A stretch of DNA of 64,000 nucleotides, taken from assembly GCA_016722445.1 (NCBI GenBank), contig JADKIZ010000001.1, forward strand, positions 310,001 to 374,000, written 5' to 3'. The notes under the pieces were generated by a model. The model was not told the origin of the DNA. It was given only the letters and a program-made list of their open reading frames with translations, and did not search any database. The position numbers were made by a program, and so were the translations under genes. Below, in pieces: positions 61,723 through 64,000 of this stretch. Numbering within the stretch: position 1 is the stretch's first letter; the number at the start of each line of letters is the position of its first letter. The stretch is from Flavobacteriales bacterium. GTDB taxonomy: Bacteria > Bacteroidota > Bacteroidia > Flavobacteriales_D > Sanyastnellaceae.

Positions 61723-64000
61723 ATGAAGCATCTATTGGCATTAGCCAGTTGTATTGTATTCGCTGTCTTTAATGGTCAGGCTCAAGGTGTGAAGGGTATC
61801 GTGACAGATGCAGAAACTGGCGAGCCTTTGATCGGCGCTACCATATCAACCCAAGGTGGAGGTGGCGTTGCCGCAGACCTCGATGGTCTTTTCACGCTTA
61901 AACTTGATGCGGGCACTTATGAAATTACTGTAGCATATGTCGGATATGAAAGCATGGTGGAAAAAGTCACCATCACCGACAAGATGATAGAACTCTCATT
62001 TCGTCTTCAATCAAAAGTTCTGGATGAAGTTCTTATTGTGGCAGACGTTGCCAAATCGCGCGAGACGCCCATTGCCTATTCCAATATTTCTTCTAAAAAA
62101 ATTCAGGAAGAATTGGGCGCTAAGGATCTTCCCATGGTATTGAACACAACACCTGGCGCCTATGCCACGGAGCAAGGAGGAGGCAGTGGAGACGCACGTG
62201 TAACCATTCGTGGTTTTGATCAACGGAATGTGGCAGTTCTTGTTGATGGAGTTCCAGTAAACGACATGGAAAATGGTCAGGTTTATTGGAGTAACTGGGA
62301 TGGACTTGGCGACATCACCCGCACCATGCAGGTTCAACGCGGACTCGGTGCGTCTAAACTTGCGATCGCTTCTGTTGGTGGTACCATCAATATTCTCACA
62401 AAAGGTATTGATCAAAAACGCAATTTGTCGATCAGACAAGAAATCACGGATTATGGATTGAATAAAACTTCATTTGGGTTCAACTCAGGTAAACTCAAAG
62501 GTGGCTGGGGTATCACTTTAGCAGGTGCCCGCAAGGGGAAGCAACTGGGCTGATGCTACCTTCACAGATGCATATTCCTATTTCATCAAAATCCAAAAAC
62601 AATTCGACAAACATCTGATTAGTTTAAGTGCAAATGGTTCTCCACAGAAACACGGTATGCGTTATGACAGACTTCCGATGGCCATTTATGACAAGTCATT
62701 CTCCGATAAATTGGGCATCAATTCAGATTCTGTTCTCCTGGCCTATAACCAAATTGAACGTGGCCGCACTTACAATCCCAACTGGGGATCAACAACCAAT
62801 GACGTGGCATACATGGGCAATCCATTTCCAGACATTGGCAATGGTGGTCAATTCAACGACAGGGTAAATTTTTATCACAAGCCTCAAATCAATCTGTCTC
62901 ACTTCTGGACACCAAGTGACAGATGGAGTTTGTCTACAGTCGCATATCTCTCCATAGGTAAAGGTGGTGGTACTGGATTAAAAAACTCAGCAGCAAAACT
63001 GCCTGAAACAGGTCAGCTCAATGTGCAGTCCATCTATGATGGCAATACAATGAACACACCAAATGTGCTTTACAATGCAACAGAGCGTCCATCGACCAAC
63101 TATCTGCGATCGAACAACAACGAGCATTTTTGGTATGGGATACTTTCTACAGCCAACTTTAAACTGAACGATAACCTCAACGCCATGTTTGGTCTTGATG
63201 CTCGTTCTTACAAAGGATCACACTTCCAAACCGTTTATGATTTGATGGGTGGAGATTATACGGTAGACGCCGCATCTAATGCCAATCAGGTAAACGGAAC
63301 TTACATAGGAGACCCCAATTTCCAGAATGCTGTTCGTCATGATGGCGATACTATTGGATATCACAATGATTCATTTGTGAAGTGGGGTGGATTGTTTGGC
63401 CAAATCGAATACAAAAAAGACCGTATCACAGCATTTTTGACCGGTTCCATTTCTACGACACAATATCAACGTGTCGATTATTACAAAAAAAGAGACCTTG
63501 TGCTCGATGGGGAAGTTTTCTCTCAAGTTGTTGGAAATGGTGATCGGTTCTTTTACAACGGTGAAGATTATATCGTAGCAACAAGCACCAATGTGGTGAA
63601 CGTAGTAAATGATACTACGTTTATTACTGCAGGTTCCAATACCCGATACATCGTGAATGCTGATGAGTACAACAACAAATCACCGGAATCACGATATGCT
63701 TCAACTGATGTAAAACACTTTTACGGTAACACGTTCAAGACAGGAGCCAACTTTAAGATCAATGAAAGCCAAAACGTTTTCATGAATGCTGGTATCCTCA
63801 ACATGGCACCGCGAATGGATGTAGTATTTGACAACAACAACAACGAAATCAAGAACACAAGAAATCAACACGTGTATGCGGTAGAAGGTGGATACAATTT
63901 CCACAATAAAAGATTCGCTGCAAATCTGAATGCTTACTACACCCGTTGGGACAACAAACCACCATCATCAATCCCACAAGTGGTAACATCTGATGGAACT
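61723..64000 (+). CDS. TonB-dependent receptor (one frameshift, cut by window edge)
   Basis: An outer membrane receptor of which 759 codons are present; the barrel continues past the edge. Signal peptide 1-20, CarboxypepD_reg-like N-terminal extension (about 22-105, VKGIVTDAETGEPLIGATIS), TonB plug (about 115-235, ARVTIRGFDQRNVAVLVDGVPVND), then barrel strands. Frame 1 ends at 62553 (GARKGKQLG), but removing one G from GGGG at 62535-62538 continues it as ARKGSNWADATFTDAYSYF with barrel-like sequence to the edge. The plug resembles general TonB receptors more than SusC/RagA, and there is no SusD gene. It probably imports a substrate captured by the lamin-tail partner encoded just upstream; the substrate is unknown. 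Confidence 0.88.

Noticed and set aside
23740..62553. Programmed ribosomal frameshifting at the broken genes
   Set aside because: No common slippery heptamer or downstream structure; shifts go both ways and lie at or near simple homopolymers.
61723..64000. SusC/RagA-type receptor of a polysaccharide utilisation locus
   Set aside because: No SusD gene, no glycoside hydrolases, and the plug lacks the SusC signature.
1..64000. tRNA, rRNA, CRISPR arrays, prophage or transposase genes
   Set aside because: No cloverleaf, rRNA-like stretch, regularly spaced short repeats, integrase, or transposase motif was found on either strand.

Overview
The window is from a member of the Bacteroidota, most probably a flavobacterium-like gliding or adhesive species. 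About nine of roughly 33 genes encode very large secreted proteins ending in type IX secretion system (T9SS) sorting domains of type A (Por_Secre_tail) or type B (gliding-motility-associated, CHU_C). Promoters fit the Bacteroidota pattern (TTTG, 19 bp, TAnnTTTG), Shine-Dalgarno sequences are scarce, and families largely confined to this phylum are present (DUF6427 and DUF6341 next to purD, TonB receptors with a CarboxypepD_reg N-domain, OmpA with TSP3 repeats).

Layout. 1-7 kb: a gene start cut by the left edge, then two LytTR two-component systems of different kinase class around a DNA glycosylase gene; a possible small RNA lies at about 2.24-2.5 kb. 7-16.5 kb: a secreted T9SS protein, a fatty-acid desaturase with a structured leader, and a 1969-residue FG-GAP/Ig-repeat surface protein. 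16.8-22.4 kb: the rimP-nusA-infB translation/transcription cluster. It has a terminator-like hairpin in its leader, and a four-helix-bundle gene bounded by 26-bp inverted repeats sits between rimP and nusA. 22.4-28.8 kb: a CarboxypepD_reg-type exported protein (frameshifted), a type-B T9SS protein and pssA. 28.9-42.5 kb: three tandem giant T9SS proteins that share a C-terminal module of about 455 residues but have unrelated N-terminal halves. 42.7-49.5 kb: dut (with an in-frame stop), an enoyl-CoA hydratase, an OmpA/TSP3 protein, and a type-B adhesin-like protein broken by two frameshifts. 49.6-57.7 kb: a lipoprotein, DUF6427, DUF6341, purD, pbpC, a MORN/YwqK repeat protein and a small membrane protein. 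57.7-64 kb: a T9SS-exported esterase, a RidA-family protein, a DUF3108 protein (two frameshifts), then a lamin-tail T9SS protein followed by a TonB receptor that runs off the right edge.

How it fits together. The housekeeping genes (rimP, nusA, infB, pssA, purD, dut, pbpC) are scattered among cell-surface and secretome genes. The most novel-looking material is the three-gene modular T9SS array. Upstream of its last gene are twin AGTGT-N7-ACACT dyads 22 bp apart.

Sequence quality. Seven single-base frameshifts in five genes, six clearly at short homopolymers and one within 15 bases holding three short runs, plus a nonsense codon in essential dut, suggest uncorrected assembly errors more than real gene decay. 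Broken genes are therefore annotated across the break.
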